Assembly (NCBI RefSeq): GCF_004402785.1
Contig: NZ_SOFP01000046.1
Span: forward strand, 248,001-312,000
Source of the DNA: Cryobacterium algoritolerans
GTDB lineage: Bacteria; Actinomycetota; Actinomycetes; Actinomycetales; Microbacteriaceae
Reading direction: 5' to 3'
DNA: 64,000 nucleotides
Made by a program: the position numbers and the translations under genes. Position 1 is the first letter of the stretch. Each line of letters opens with the position of its first letter. The notes beneath the pieces are model-generated. The model saw only the letters and a program-made list of their open reading frames with translations, did not search any database and was not told where the DNA came from. Positions 1 to 9,184 of this stretch are shown here, piece after piece.

Positions 1-2
1 CC

Positions 3-551
3 GGCCTGCTGCCGAACCCGCTCCGCGACCGGTTCGGCTTCACCGCCCACCTCGAGTTCTACGCGGAGTCGGAACTGGAGCTGGTGCTCGGTCGCGCCGC
101 CAGGCTGCTCGACCTCCCCATCGACCGGGAGGCCCTGGCGGAGATCGCCGGGCGCTGCCGTGGCACCCCTCGGATCGCGAACCGCCTGCTGCGCCGGGTG
201 CGGGACTACGCGCTCGTGCACGGGGGAGACGCCGACCTGGCCGCCGTGCACGCGGCGCTGGAGCTCTATGATGTGGACGCGATCGGGCTGGATCGACTCG
301 ACCGCGAGGTCATGCAGATCGTCCTTACCCGTTTTGGGGGTGGGCCGGTCGGGCTGAACACCCTGGCCGTGTCGGTCGGTGAGGAGTCGGAGACAATCGA
401 AGCGGTCGTTGAGCCGTTCCTGGTGCGGATAGGCTTCCTCACGCGCACCCCGCGTGGGCGCGTGGCTACTCCGGCGGCCTGGCGGCACTTCGGTCTCGCC
501 GGTCCGCAGGTCACCGCGCCTCCGGTCGCCCTCACCCTGGATGACCTATAA
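3..551 (+). CDS. ruvB: Holliday junction DNA helicase RuvB, C-terminal part (5' truncated by window)
   Basis: This is the 3' portion of RuvB, the AAA+ motor that drives branch migration of Holliday junctions with RuvA. The frame is open from the first bases and ends at the TAA at 549-551. Visible RuvB hallmarks are [10 protein letters not shown] (sensor/arginine-finger region), HLEFY, and [16 protein letters not shown] of the small AAA subdomain, followed by the C-terminal winged-helix DNA-binding domain. The Walker A and B region lies upstream of the window. An internal ATG at 84 is not the real start. It is followed 74 bp downstream by yajC, the usual actinobacterial order (ruvC-ruvA-ruvB-yajC-secD-secF). 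Confidence 0.97.
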   Translation, partial: GLLPNPLRDRFGFTAHLEFYAESELELVLGRAARLLDLPIDREALAEIAGRCRGTPRIANRLLRRVRDYALVHGGDADLAAVHAALELYDVDAIGLDRLDREVMQIVLTRFGGGPVGLNTLAVSVGEESETIEAVVEPFLVRIGFLTRTPRGRVATPAAWRHFGLAGPQVTAPPVALTLDDL

Positions 552-625
552 TTCGAGTTGGTTCGCCACGAGCCACTCGCGCAAGCTTCGGCCACCGCGC
601 CGCAACCGGAAGGTTTCACAGTTTT

Positions 626-1030
626 ATGGATCCGTTGACTCTTGTCATGCTCGCCGTTCTGGCCGTGCTTGTCTTTTTCATGTTCCGCAATGGCCGCAAG
701 CGCCAGAAGGACCAGGCAGCACTGCAGTCCCAGATGGTGGCAGGGGCCGAAGTCATGACCAACTTCGGCATGTACGGCACCATCCTGTCGATCGATGAGG
801 AAGCCAACAAGGTCGCCCTCGAGATCGCCCCCGGCACCGTCGTGCACCTGCACCGTCAGACCATTGCCCGCGTCGTCGAGCCCACCGTGGCCGAGAGCGA
901 CTCAGAGGTCGAGCCTGCGCCGACCGCCCAGCTGAACCAGGACAACGCGATCGTCATGGGCGAACCCGAGTTCGGCCAACGAGTCACCGATGCAGATTCC
1001 GACGAAGAACCCAAAAAGGGCGACGCGTAA
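626..1030 (+). CDS. yajC: Preprotein translocase accessory subunit YajC
   Basis: A 134-residue protein with one N-terminal transmembrane helix (about residues 5-20, VMLAVLAVLVFFMF), then a basic stop-transfer stretch (RNGRKRQKD). The soluble domain contains the YajC hallmark GAEVMTNFGMYGTI. The C-terminus is acidic and variable, as is common in actinobacteria. YajC associates with SecDF at the Sec translocon in the cytoplasmic membrane. The ATG at 626 is preceded by GGAAGG about 10 bases upstream. Its position directly before secD and secF agrees with the call. Confidence 0.95.
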   Translation: MDPLTLVMLAVLAVLVFFMFRNGRKRQKDQAALQSQMVAGAEVMTNFGMYGTILSIDEEANKVALEIAPGTVVHLHRQTIARVVEPTVAESDSEVEPAPTAQLNQDNAIVMGEPEFGQRVTDADSDEEPKKGDA

Positions 1031-1093
1031 CCAAACCCTCTCCCGTGCCCGCGCCGGTGGCGCAGGCATGTGAAAAGAAAGCTGAGTTTCAAG

Positions 1094-2815
1094 GTGGCAA
1101 AGTCGACTCCGGCCAAGAAGGCCTGGCGTTCCCTGACGTGGCTGGGTGTGATCATTGTCGGTCTGATCGCCCTCAACAGCGCCGGCGTCCTCACCGGAGG
1201 CGGTTCCTGGGCCCCCAAACTGGCCCTGGACCTCGAGGGCGGCACGCAGATCATTCTCGCGCCGAAGCTCGAGTCCGGTCAGTCGGTTTCCCAGGAGCAG
1301 CTGAACCAGGCCGTGTCGATCATCCGGCAGCGGATCGACTCCGCCGGGGTCTCCGAAGCGGAGATCAACACCCAGGGCGGCCAGAACATCGTCGTGTCCA
1401 TTCCCGGGATCCCCGATGACGCGACGATCAACCGGATCGAGTCCTCGGCGAAGCTCGAGTTCCGCCCGGTCCTCGTCGCGGCGGCACCCTCGGCGGCCAG
1501 CGTCGGTGGTGACGCCACCTCCAGCGCGACCCCGTCGCCCACGGTTGACCCAAACCTCTCCACCACCCCCACCGCGGTCCCGACCAACGGCAGCGACCTC
1601 AGCTACGTCACGCCGGCGCTCCAGGCCCAGTACGGCGCGTTCGACTGCAGCAAGATCGACACATCCAATGTGGCACCGGCCAAGGAACCCCTGGTCACCT
1701 GCGAGTCTGACGGGTCGGTCAAGTACATCCTCGGCCCGGTCGAGGTGAGTGGCCAGAACGTCTCCAACGCCACCAACGGCCAGAAGACCACCCAGAGCGG
1801 CGCCACCACCGGCGAATGGGTGGTCAACATCGCGTTCGACGGCACCGGAACCACGGACTTCGCCACTGTCAGCACCCGCCTCAGCGGCCTCAAGGGGGTG
1901 CAGAACCAGTTCGCCATCGTGCTCGACGGCAAGGTCATCTCGGCTCCGCGCACCCTGGCCGTGATCACCGACGGAAACGCGCAGATCAGCGGAAACTTCA
2001 CCCGGGACTCCGCCAAGACGCTCGCGGACCAGCTCAAGTTCGGAGCGTTGCCGATCAGCTTCACCGTGCAGAGCCAGGACACAATCTCGGCCACGCTGGG
2101 CTCGACCCAGCTCGGCAGCGGCCTGATCGCAGGCCTGATCGGCCTGATCCTCGTCGTGCTTTACTCGCTCGTGCAGTATCGCCTGCTCGGCCTGGTGACG
2201 GTGGCGTCGCTGACGGTGGCGGCCCTGATCACCTACCTTCTGATCACTATCCTGTCCTGGCGGCAGGGCTACCGCCTCTCGCTCGCCGGGGTCGCCGGGT
2301 TGATCGTCGCCATCGGCATAACCGCCGACTCGTTCATCGTCTACTTCGAACGGGTGCGTGACGAACTGCGCGATGGTCGCGGACTCGAGTCCGCGGTCGA
2401 GGCAGGCTGGAAGCGCGCCCTCCGCACCGTGCTGGCGTCGGATGCGGTGAACTTCCTCGCCGCCGGCGTACTGTTCATCGTCGCCGTCGGCAACGTGAAG
2501 GGCTTCGCCCTCACCCTCGGACTCACGACGATCGTCGACGTCGCCGTCGTGATGCTCTTCACCCACCCGATGCTGCAGCTTCTCGCCCAGACCCGGTTCT
2601 TCAATGAGGGCCATCGGTTCTCCGGGCTTGACCCGCGTGCACTGGGTGCCACCTACCGAGGCAGGGCCAGGTTCGCTCCCTCCACACAGCTGCCGTCCGG
2701 AAAGTTGGCCTCGGCAAGTCGCGAGGCCGCCAAGCGTCAGACCATCGCCGAGCGCAAGGCGGCAGAACTCGTCGGCTCCAGTACGGATCGGTCGACCGAC
2801 GGGAAGGATTCCTAA
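1094..2815 (+). CDS. secD: Protein translocase subunit SecD
   Basis: SecD works with SecF to use the proton-motive force for late steps of Sec export. An N-terminal TM helix (WLGVIIVGLIAL) is followed by a large extracytoplasmic P1 region, then five clustered C-terminal TM segments carrying the conserved ITADSFIVYFERVRDE motif (about residue 410). A Ser/Thr/Pro/Ala-rich linker (about residues 125-170) sits within P1. The frame is also open from a GTG at 1070. I prefer the GTG at 1094 because the protein then begins AKSTPAKKAW, as I recall for relatives, and AGAAAG lies upstream, but the choice is not certain. The stop overlaps the secF start (TAATG), implying translational coupling. Confidence 0.96.
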   Translation: MAKSTPAKKAWRSLTWLGVIIVGLIALNSAGVLTGGGSWAPKLALDLEGGTQIILAPKLESGQSVSQEQLNQAVSIIRQRIDSAGVSEAEINTQGGQNIVVSIPGIPDDATINRIESSAKLEFRPVLVAAAPSAASVGGDATSSATPSPTVDPNLSTTPTAVPTNGSDLSYVTPALQAQYGAFDCSKIDTSNVAPAKEPLVTCESDGSVKYILGPVEVSGQNVSNATNGQKTTQSGATTGEWVVNIAFDGTGTTDFATVSTRLSGLKGVQNQFAIVLDGKVISAPRTLAVITDGNAQISGNFTRDSAKTLADQLKFGALPISFTVQSQDTISATLGSTQLGSGLIAGLIGLILVVLYSLVQYRLLGLVTVASLTVAALITYLLITILSWRQGYRLSLAGVAGLIVAIGITADSFIVYFERVRDELRDGRGLESAVEAGWKRALRTVLASDAVNFLAAGVLFIVAVGNVKGFALTLGLTTIVDVAVVMLFTHPMLQLLAQTRFFNEGHRFSGLDPRALGATYRGRARFAPSTQLPSGKLASASREAAKRQTIAERKAAELVGSSTDRSTDGKDS

Positions 2816-3825
2816 TGGCCAGCTTCTCCCAGTTCGGCAACGACCTGCACACCGGTAAGCGTTCGTTCAACATCATCGGACGACGCAAGACCTGGTACAC
2901 GGTCGCGGCGGTGATGATCCTAATCGCCCTCGTGGTGCCGCAGGTCCGCGGCGGTTTCGTTTTCGGCATCGAGTTCACCGGTGGGTCCGAATTCGTGGTG
3001 TCGGACGTGCCCAAGCAGGATCAGGCGATAGCCGCCAAGGCCGTGAACAGCGTGGTGCCCTCCGCCGTACCCAAGGTCTCCAACGTCAGCAACACCGGCA
3101 TCCGGGTTCAGACGGACCAGCTCAGCAGCCAGGCAACCCGTTCGGTGCGTAACGCCCTGGCCAACTCGTACGGTGTGCCGGTCGACAAGGTTACGGCGTC
3201 GTTCATTGGCCCGTCGTGGGGCGCGGACATCACCGGCCAGGCACTCCGCGGCCTCATCATCTTCCTTGTGCTCGCTGCCATCGGCATGGCGCTGTACTTT
3301 CGCACCTGGAAGATGTCCCTTGCTGCTATGGTCGCGCTGCTGCACGACCTGCTCATCACCGCCGGGTTCTACGGCATCACCGGTTTTGAGATCACACCGG
3401 CCGCCGTCATCGGCTTCCTCACCATCCTCGGCTACTCCCTCTACGACACGGTCGTGGTCTTCGACAAGATCAGGGAGAACACCAGACAGGACGGGCCGGA
3501 ATCACGGCGCACCTTCGCCGAGTCGGTGAACCTCGCAGTGAACCAGACGCTCGTGCGCTCGATCAACACCTCGATCGTCGCCGTGCTGCCGGTCGGCTCG
3601 ATCCTCTTCATCGGCGCGTTCGTACTTGGTGCCGGAACCCTGAGGGACATTTCCCTTGCACTCCTGATCGGGATCATCGCCGGAGCATACTCGACCATCT
3701 TCATCGCCTCGCCCCTCTACGCCCAGCTCCGCACCCGCGAGCCTGATGTGCGTAAGCGTGACAAGAAGGCGCTGCTCCTGCGCGCAAAGGCAGGCTCGGC
3801 CTCCAAAGTAGAGGTCTCCGTGTGA
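2815..3825 (+). CDS. secF: Protein translocase subunit SecF
   Basis: A 336-residue partner of SecD in the membrane SecDF complex. It has TM1 at about residues 28-47, a periplasmic-type P4 domain, then five TM helices. The conserved stretch GYSLYDTVVVFDKIREN and the following NTSIVAVLPVGSILF identify SecF. The ATG overlaps the secD TAA by one base, and GGGAAGGA lies just upstream as ribosome-binding site. The charged, lysine-rich C-terminus is cytoplasmic. SecD and SecF are separate genes here, not the fused SecDF seen in Bacillus. Confidence 0.97.
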   Translation: MASFSQFGNDLHTGKRSFNIIGRRKTWYTVAAVMILIALVVPQVRGGFVFGIEFTGGSEFVVSDVPKQDQAIAAKAVNSVVPSAVPKVSNVSNTGIRVQTDQLSSQATRSVRNALANSYGVPVDKVTASFIGPSWGADITGQALRGLIIFLVLAAIGMALYFRTWKMSLAAMVALLHDLLITAGFYGITGFEITPAAVIGFLTILGYSLYDTVVVFDKIRENTRQDGPESRRTFAESVNLAVNQTLVRSINTSIVAVLPVGSILFIGAFVLGAGTLRDISLALLIGIIAGAYSTIFIASPLYAQLRTREPDVRKRDKKALLLRAKAGSASKVEVSV

Positions 3826-3880
3826 ACCGTGTATTCGCGCCGGTACTCGGGGCTGCCCGACTTCCGGTAATCTGATTCAA

Positions 3881-3892
3881 CTCTTCGAAGAG
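3881..3892. promoter_or_regulatory. 12-bp perfect palindrome in the secF-rel spacer
   Basis: CTCTTCGAAGAG is an exact palindrome in the 98-bp spacer upstream of rel. TAATCT lies a few bases before it (about 3868) and could be a -10 element. Together they could form a promoter/operator for rel. The site has no known match that I can name, and a chance palindrome of this length is possible. Confidence 0.3.
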
Positions 3893-3923
3893 GGATAATT
3901 GGGTGAGGAAGTGAGGTGACACG

Positions 3924-6203
3924 ATGACCGAGATAACGACTCCTCCTGCCTCGTCGTCGTCAGCGGCGTTGCCGCCGGCCTCCCTTCGACGCCTGGTACC
4001 GCGGATCTTCTCCCGGGCACAGCCGGCCGGCGCGGTGGACACCCTGTTGAAGACCGTGCGGATGCACCATCCGAAGGTCGACCTGTCGATCATCGAACGT
4101 GCGTACGCTGCAGCTGAGGGAGCCCACGAGGGCCAGTTCCGCCGAAGCGGAGAGCCGTACATCACCCACCCGGTCGCGGTCGCCCAGATCCTCGCCGACC
4201 TCGGCATTGGTCCGAAGACCGTCGCGGCGGCGCTACTTCACGACACCGTCGAAGACACCGAGTACACGCTTGACCAGCTTCGCTCCGACTTCGGCGATGA
4301 AATCACGATGCTCGTCGACGGTGTGACCAAGCTCGACAAGGTCAAGTACGGTGACAGCACGCAAGCCGAGACCGTGCGCAAGATGATCGTGGCGATGTCC
4401 AAGGACATCCGGGTACTCATCATCAAACTCGCCGACCGGCTCCATAACGCGCGCACCTGGGGTTTCGTGCCGGCGGAGTCCGCGGTCCGCAAGGCGACCG
4501 AGACGCTGGAAATCTACGCCCCGCTCGCGCACCGGCTGGGCATCCAAACGATCAAGTGGGAACTCGAAGACCTCTCCTTCGCCGTGCTCTATCCCAAGCT
4601 CTACGCCGAGATCGAGAGCCTGGTCAAGCAGCGCACGCCCCAGCGGGAAGAATTCGTTCAGCACGTCATCGACGCCATCGTCGACGACCTCAAGGCCGCC
4701 CGGATCAGGGGCAAGGTCGCCGGCCGACCGAAACAGTACTACTCGATCTACCAGAAGATGGTGGTGCGCGGCCGCGAGTTCGACGAGATTTACGACCTCG
4801 TCGGCATCCGCGTGCTCGTCAACTCGGTGCGCGATTGCTACGCCGTGCTCGGAGCCATTCATGCCAGGTGGACGCCGCTGCCCGGCCGGTTCAAGGACTA
4901 CATCGCCACCCCCAAGTTCAACCTGTACCAGTCCCTGCATACCACGGTGCTCGGCCCGAGCGGCCGAGCCGTCGAGATCCAGATCCGCACCCAGGAGATG
5001 CACCAGCGTGCCGAGTTCGGCGTGGCGTCGCATTGGAAGTACAAGGAGCAGACCACCGGGAAGAGTTCGGGGCCAGGCCCACAGAGCGACACGGACATGG
5101 CGTGGCTCGCGCACATCTCAGACTGGCAGGCCGAGACGGCCGATCCCGGCGAATTCCTCGACTCCCTCCGTTACGAGATCGGTGCCAAGGAGGTTTACGT
5201 CTTCACCCCCAAGGGCAGGGTGATCGGGTTGCCGACAGGCGCGACTCCCGTGGACTTCGCCTACGCCGTGCACACCGAGGTCGGCCACCGCACCATGGGT
5301 GCCAAGGTCAACGGGCGGCTCGTGCCTCTGGAAAGCCCGCTGATCACCGGAGACGTGGTCGAGGTTTTCACCTCGAAGAACCCCGACTCCGGTCCGAGCA
5401 AGGACTGGCTCAACTTCGTCAAGAGCCCCCGTGCCCGCAACAAGATCCGCCAGTGGTTCACCAAGGAACGGCGCGACGAGGCGATCGAGCAGGGCCGGGA
5501 TGCCATCGCCCGCGCCATGCGTAAGCAGAACCTGCCGCTGCAGAAGCTGATGAACCAGGACTCCTTCGCCGAGGTGGCGGCGGTGATGAAGTATGAAGAC
5601 GTGTCCGCGCTCTACGCCGCCGTAGGCGAGGGACACGTGTCCACGCAGTCCGTGCTGGAAAAGGTCGTCGCCACGCTGCAGAGCGTGGAGGAGAGCGATG
5701 CCACGGACCTCCCGTTCGCCCCGCACGGCAGAACCCAGACCCTCCGGAACAGCGACTCAGGAATCCTCGTTCGCGGCGCACCCGACATCCTGGTCAAACT
5801 GGCGCGCTGTTGCACGCCCGTGCCCGGCGACAAGGTCGTCGGCTTCATCACCCGCGGGGCCGGGGTGTCGGTGCACCAGGCCAGCTGCCGCAATGTGCAG
5901 TCCCTGCTCAAGGAACCCGAACGGATGATCGATGTCGACTGGGCTCCGACGTCGAAGAGCCTGTTCCTAGTGCAGATCCAGATCGAGGCGCTCGACCGGT
6001 CTGGTCTGCTGTCGGATGTCACCAGGGTGCTCTCCGAGCACCACGTGAACATCCTGTCGGCGACCGTGCACACCTCGAGTGACCGCCTCGCGATCAGCCG
6101 GTTCGTTTTCGAGATGGGTGACACCACCCACCTCGACCGCGTGCTGAACGCGGTCCGACGGATCGACGCCGTCTACGACGTCTATCGCGTCAATGACGGC
6201 TAG
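3924..6203 (+). CDS. rel: Bifunctional (p)ppGpp synthetase/hydrolase Rel
   Basis: This 759-residue long RelA/SpoT homologue controls the stringent response by making and degrading (p)ppGpp on the ribosome. The HD hydrolase domain carries HD at 106-107 and ED at 110-111 (ALLHDTVEDT). The synthetase domain follows, with GIRVLVNSVRDCYAVLG and RFKDYIATPK. This RxKD form is typical of bifunctional enzymes rather than synthetase-only RelA. A TGS domain (VYVFTPKGRVIGLPTGATPVDFA split around residue 420), a zinc-finger-like CCTPVPGD segment, and a C-terminal ACT domain (LSDVTRVLSEHHVNILSA) complete the family architecture. The ATG at 3924 follows a GAGGTGA ribosome-binding site. Confidence 0.97.
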   Translation: MTEITTPPASSSSAALPPASLRRLVPRIFSRAQPAGAVDTLLKTVRMHHPKVDLSIIERAYAAAEGAHEGQFRRSGEPYITHPVAVAQILADLGIGPKTVAAALLHDTVEDTEYTLDQLRSDFGDEITMLVDGVTKLDKVKYGDSTQAETVRKMIVAMSKDIRVLIIKLADRLHNARTWGFVPAESAVRKATETLEIYAPLAHRLGIQTIKWELEDLSFAVLYPKLYAEIESLVKQRTPQREEFVQHVIDAIVDDLKAARIRGKVAGRPKQYYSIYQKMVVRGREFDEIYDLVGIRVLVNSVRDCYAVLGAIHARWTPLPGRFKDYIATPKFNLYQSLHTTVLGPSGRAVEIQIRTQEMHQRAEFGVASHWKYKEQTTGKSSGPGPQSDTDMAWLAHISDWQAETADPGEFLDSLRYEIGAKEVYVFTPKGRVIGLPTGATPVDFAYAVHTEVGHRTMGAKVNGRLVPLESPLITGDVVEVFTSKNPDSGPSKDWLNFVKSPRARNKIRQWFTKERRDEAIEQGRDAIARAMRKQNLPLQKLMNQDSFAEVAAVMKYEDVSALYAAVGEGHVSTQSVLEKVVATLQSVEESDATDLPFAPHGRTQTLRNSDSGILVRGAPDILVKLARCCTPVPGDKVVGFITRGAGVSVHQASCRNVQSLLKEPERMIDVDWAPTSKSLFLVQIQIEALDRSGLLSDVTRVLSEHHVNILSATVHTSSDRLAISRFVFEMGDTTHLDRVLNAVRRIDAVYDVYRVNDG

Positions 6204-6232
6204 GTGGCTGGACGGCTTACGATACGTTGCGG

Positions 6233-6781
6233 CTAACGGTGGCCGGACGCTGCGAGCCGATTCAGCGCGAGGCGGCGAAAGGGCACGTACGCTCGGTTAC
6301 AGCGCAGCAGTGCCTGCTCGGGGCCGTCCGGTCCGCACAGGCTGAGGAGCGCGTCGATCAGCGGGACGACGTCGACGTCGGGCTTGGGCCAGCGGGCGAG
6401 GTCGACGAGCGTGCGAAGCGGCCGGGTCACCCGAAGGCCGGCGATCGTCACCGTGTCCGCCGGTGGGCAGGTCACCTCGCGCAGGATCAGCCGGGCCGAG
6501 GGCTGCGGATGCACCCGCGCGCCGACGTCCACGCAGAAGTGGTGACGTCGCGGCTCAGGTGCGAGTCCGTAGATCCACGCCGCGGTCAGGCGTTCGGCGA
6601 TTGCCCTGGGCGGCACGAGGAGCGCCGCGGCCTGTGCCCGCGTGAGCGGCCCGTCGGGTTCGTCGACCGCGCACCAGAAATCGCCCAGGCTGAAAAGCTC
6701 ACCGTCCAGCCGGGCGCTGGACAGTTCGGCGACCGGCAGGTCCAGGCCGGACAATACGGAGCGCAGCCTGGTCGTCATGCG
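6233..6781 (-). CDS. Hypothetical protein, AbiEi antitoxin-like
   Basis: A protein of about 182 residues starting at the ATG at 6781. The frame is open to 6913, but the extra N-terminus is arginine-rich and looks non-coding. Recognisable segments include ARLDGELFSLGD, VDEPDGP, AIAERLTAAWIYGL, CVDVGARVHP and GLRVTRPLRTLVDLARW. These resemble the small AbiEi-like (type IV antitoxin C-terminal) proteins common and usually orphan in Microbacteriaceae. There is no adjacent AbiEii nucleotidyltransferase toxin, so a functional toxin-antitoxin system is not supported. It is convergent with rel and follows the DUF349 gene. The family assignment rests on remembered similarity only. Confidence 0.6.
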   Translation of the reverse strand, partial: RMTTRLRSVLSGLDLPVAELSSARLDGELFSLGDFWCAVDEPDGPLTRAQAAALLVPPRAIAERLTAAWIYGLAPEPRRHHFCVDVGARVHPQPSARLILREVTCPPADTVTIAGLRVTRPLRTLVDLARWPKPDVDVVPLIDALLSLCGPDGPEQALLRCNRAYVPFRRLALNRLAASGHR

Positions 6782-6888
6782 CCCAGAGTGAAGCCGGCAT
6801 GGGCGCCCGGAGAAGCGAAACGGGGATCTGTGGACAGATCCCCGTTTCCACGGCTGTGGACGAGCCGGACAGAACCGGCTCGGCCCTA

Positions 6889-8121
6889 CTACTGCCCGAT
6901 GGCTTTCAGCCACGCCTTGCGGGTCTCGAGGGCTTCGGTCGCCGCGGCGATGGCTGCGGCATTCTTCCCTGCCCTGGCTTCGTCGAGCTCAGCCTCGAGC
7001 TTGGCGATGGCATCGTGCAACTGGCCGGCGAGACCTTCGGCACGGGCCTTCGTCTCCGGGTTGTTTCGCTTCCAGTGATCGTCGTCGAGCTTGCGGACGG
7101 CGGCCTCCACCTTGCGCATGCGGTCCTCGACAACCTTCACCGAGTCGCGCGGAACCTTGCCGAGTGCGTCCCAACGGCGCTGGATCGAACTGAGGGCGCT
7201 GCGCGCCTTGGTGCGGTCCATCTCGGTGAGCAGCAGTTCGGCCTCGGTCAACAACTCGAGCTTCTGCGCCAGGTTGCCTGCGAACTCCTCGTTGTCCTGG
7301 GCGTCGATCTCGCTCTTCACCGAGTACAACACGTCGCCGGCGGCCTTGAACTTGGCCCACATGGCGTCGTCCTGCTTCTTACCGCTGCGCCCGGCCGACT
7401 TCCAATCGTCCAGGAGGGTGCGGTAGACGGGGATGCCATCGGCACCCTTCGGGGCAAGCGCCTCCGCCTGCTCGATGAGCTGCTGCTTGCGGTTGCGGAC
7501 GTCCTTGTGGGCGCTGTCCAGCTCGGCGAAAAAGGCCTTGCGGTTCTGCTCGATCGTCGTGCGTGCGGCGCGGAATCGCTTCCACAGGTCGTTGGCCTCG
7601 CCCTTGGGGATGCGAGGCGCGTCGTGCTGGTGTGCCTGCCACTTCGCGAAGAGCGCCTCCAACGCGGCGCTGGTCTGCTTCCACTGAGTCTTGGCAGGAT
7701 CCTCGGCGGCAAGCGTCTCGGCCTCGGCCACGATGGCGGCGCGCTCTGCGACGGCGGCAGCGGCCGCTGCCTTCGCCTCGGCACCCTGCTGTTCGGTGAG
7801 CTCAGTCACGGCACCGCCCAAGGCTCCGAGGCGAGCCGCGAGGGCAGCAAGGTTGCCGACGGCGTTCGCGGTTGCGACGGCCTCGGTCAGATGCGCGACG
7901 GACTTTGCGATGTCTGCTGCCGGAGCGCCGCCCTTGGCGCGCTGTTCGAGGAGCGTGACTTGTCCATTGAGCTCAACGTACTTTCGCTCGAAGTAGGCCA
8001 GGGCCTCTTCCGGGGTAGCGTCCGGGTACTGGCCGACGGCACGCTCGCCCGTCGCCTCGCGCACGTAAACCGTGCCGGATTCGTCTACGCGACCCCATGG
8101 TTGCTGATCTGTCGTAGTCAA
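6889..8121 (-). CDS. DUF349 domain-containing protein
   Basis: A 410-residue, strongly charged, alpha-helical protein built from repeated DUF349 units of about 70-80 residues. The repeats show W-K-F/R patterns such as LWKRFRAART, MWAKFKAAGD and RRWDALGKVPRD. The C-terminal third is coiled-coil rich (KLEAELDEARAG). I chose the TTG at 8121 because AAAGGTGAGG lies just upstream and the protein then starts LTTTDQQPWGRVDESG. Extending to the ATG at 8154 lacks such support. The function of the family is unknown. It lies downstream of the cyclophilin gene on the same strand with an 89-bp spacer. Confidence 0.85.
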   Translation of the reverse strand: MTTTDQQPWGRVDESGTVYVREATGERAVGQYPDATPEEALAYFERKYVELNGQVTLLEQRAKGGAPAADIAKSVAHLTEAVATANAVGNLAALAARLGALGGAVTELTEQQGAEAKAAAAAAVAERAAIVAEAETLAAEDPAKTQWKQTSAALEALFAKWQAHQHDAPRIPKGEANDLWKRFRAARTTIEQNRKAFFAELDSAHKDVRNRKQQLIEQAEALAPKGADGIPVYRTLLDDWKSAGRSGKKQDDAMWAKFKAAGDVLYSVKSEIDAQDNEEFAGNLAQKLELLTEAELLLTEMDRTKARSALSSIQRRWDALGKVPRDSVKVVEDRMRKVEAAVRKLDDDHWKRNNPETKARAEGLAGQLHDAIAKLEAELDEARAGKNAAAIAAATEALETRKAWLKAIGQ

Positions 8122-8210
8122 GAGCCTCACCTTTAAATGTCGTTGTCTGCCCACGAATGAGCCAATACCCGTCCAAGCCTATTGCAAGGCCGACCGCTGT
8201 TCGCCTGAAA

Positions 8211-9011
8211 CTACTTAACTGATACCTGAGTGATGGTCGTCGGGACGACGGGCTTGCCATCGGTGGCGCCGCCCTCCACCCCTGCGGCCACGATCTCGGC
8301 CTTCACCCGGTCGAGTCCGCTGGTTACCCGGCCGAGCACGGTGTAACCGCCCACGGCGTCCGCCGGAATGGTCGTGTCCTCGTACACGATGAAGAACTGG
8401 CTGCCGATGCTGTACGCGTTTCCGCCCTGGCGGGCCATGGCGATGGTGCCGGCCGGGTAGACGTTGTCGGCCGGGGCGTTCTCGACCGGACCGTAGCTGT
8501 AGCCGGGGCCGCCCGTGCCGTCGCCCTTGGGGTCGCCGCACTGCAGCACGGAGAATCCGCCGGTGGTGAGCCGGTGACAGGACACGCCCATGTAGAAGCC
8601 GGACTTGACCAGGCTGATCGTCGAAGACACGGCCTGCGGGGCTGTGGCGCCGTCGAGTTCGATCCCGAGGGGGATGCCATTGAGGTCCATCGTTCCCGTC
8701 CACGTGCGGCCCGCCGCGAGCGTGCTGGCGGGCACGTCGCCCGTATTCGCCCCGGCGGTGGCGGTCGGCGCGGCACCGGGCGTCGCCGCGGCCGAAGCCG
8801 ACGGCGCGGGGGTGCCCGGTCCGCCATTGAAGAAGAAGACCTGGGCGGCTATGGCGAGCACGATCACGACGGTGACGCCGACACCGGCCAGGACGTTGTC
8901 GCGCATGCGCCGGTTCTCCTGGTGCTCGTGCACGGCCCGCCGGGCCTGGTACGCCCGGATGCGGGACCTGGCCTCGCGGTTTTCGCGGTCTTGCTTCTTG
9001 TTCGATACCAC
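8211..9011 (-). CDS. Membrane-anchored peptidyl-prolyl cis-trans isomerase (cyclophilin type)
   Basis: A 266-residue protein. The N-terminus is cytoplasmic and very basic ([19 protein letters not shown]). A single TM anchor follows ([22 protein letters not shown], about residues 39-58), then an Ala/Pro/Thr-rich linker and a cyclophilin domain. The domain shows [25 protein letters not shown] and [13 protein letters not shown]. Such proteins fold or isomerise exported proteins on the outer face of the membrane. The GTG at 9011 has a GGAGG seven bases upstream. The frame extends further to 9068 without support. Two cysteines in the domain could form a disulfide. Confidence 0.9.
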   Translation of the reverse strand: MVSNKKQDRENREARSRIRAYQARRAVHEHQENRRMRDNVLAGVGVTVVIVLAIAAQVFFFNGGPGTPAPSASAAATPGAAPTATAGANTGDVPASTLAAGRTWTGTMDLNGIPLGIELDGATAPQAVSSTISLVKSGFYMGVSCHRLTTGGFSVLQCGDPKGDGTGGPGYSYGPVENAPADNVYPAGTIAMARQGGNAYSIGSQFFIVYEDTTIPADAVGGYTVLGRVTSGLDRVKAEIVAAGVEGGATDGKPVVPTTITQVSVK

Positions 9012-9172
9012 GTCGAATCCTCCAAGGGCTGCCACAGGGGCCAGGTCAGACAGGGAAAATGGGGGCACGCGCGAGCCCGGACCACGTTGAACTCTACGCC
9101 AGCAACACTCGGCGGCCGTCCAGCCGCGCGGGCGGCCGCCGATGGCTGATCGGCCCCGTCACCGGCACAAAC

Positions 9173-9178
9173 TACGCT
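9173..9178 (+). promoter_or_regulatory. Probable -10 element of a leaderless rarA transcript
   Basis: TACGCT fits the actinobacterial TANNNT -10 consensus and ends exactly six bases before the rarA ATG (gap GGACTC). No Shine-Dalgarno sequence precedes the start. The same spacing recurs at four other genes in this window (24754, 25124, 49012, 49693), which strengthens the leaderless reading. Confidence 0.6.
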
Positions 9179-9184
9179 GGACTC

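Noticed and set aside
902-2614. A 570-residue minus-strand open frame opposite secD
   Set aside because: It mirrors the secD codons, is rich in Asp, Gly, Arg and Glu without domains, and has no ribosome-binding site. Such antisense frames are expected in high-GC DNA.
6889-8121. DUF349 protein as a partner of the AbiEi-like neighbour in a toxin system
   Set aside because: DUF349 proteins are long helical proteins without a nuclease or transferase motif. Spacing and sequence give no sign of a toxin-antitoxin pair.
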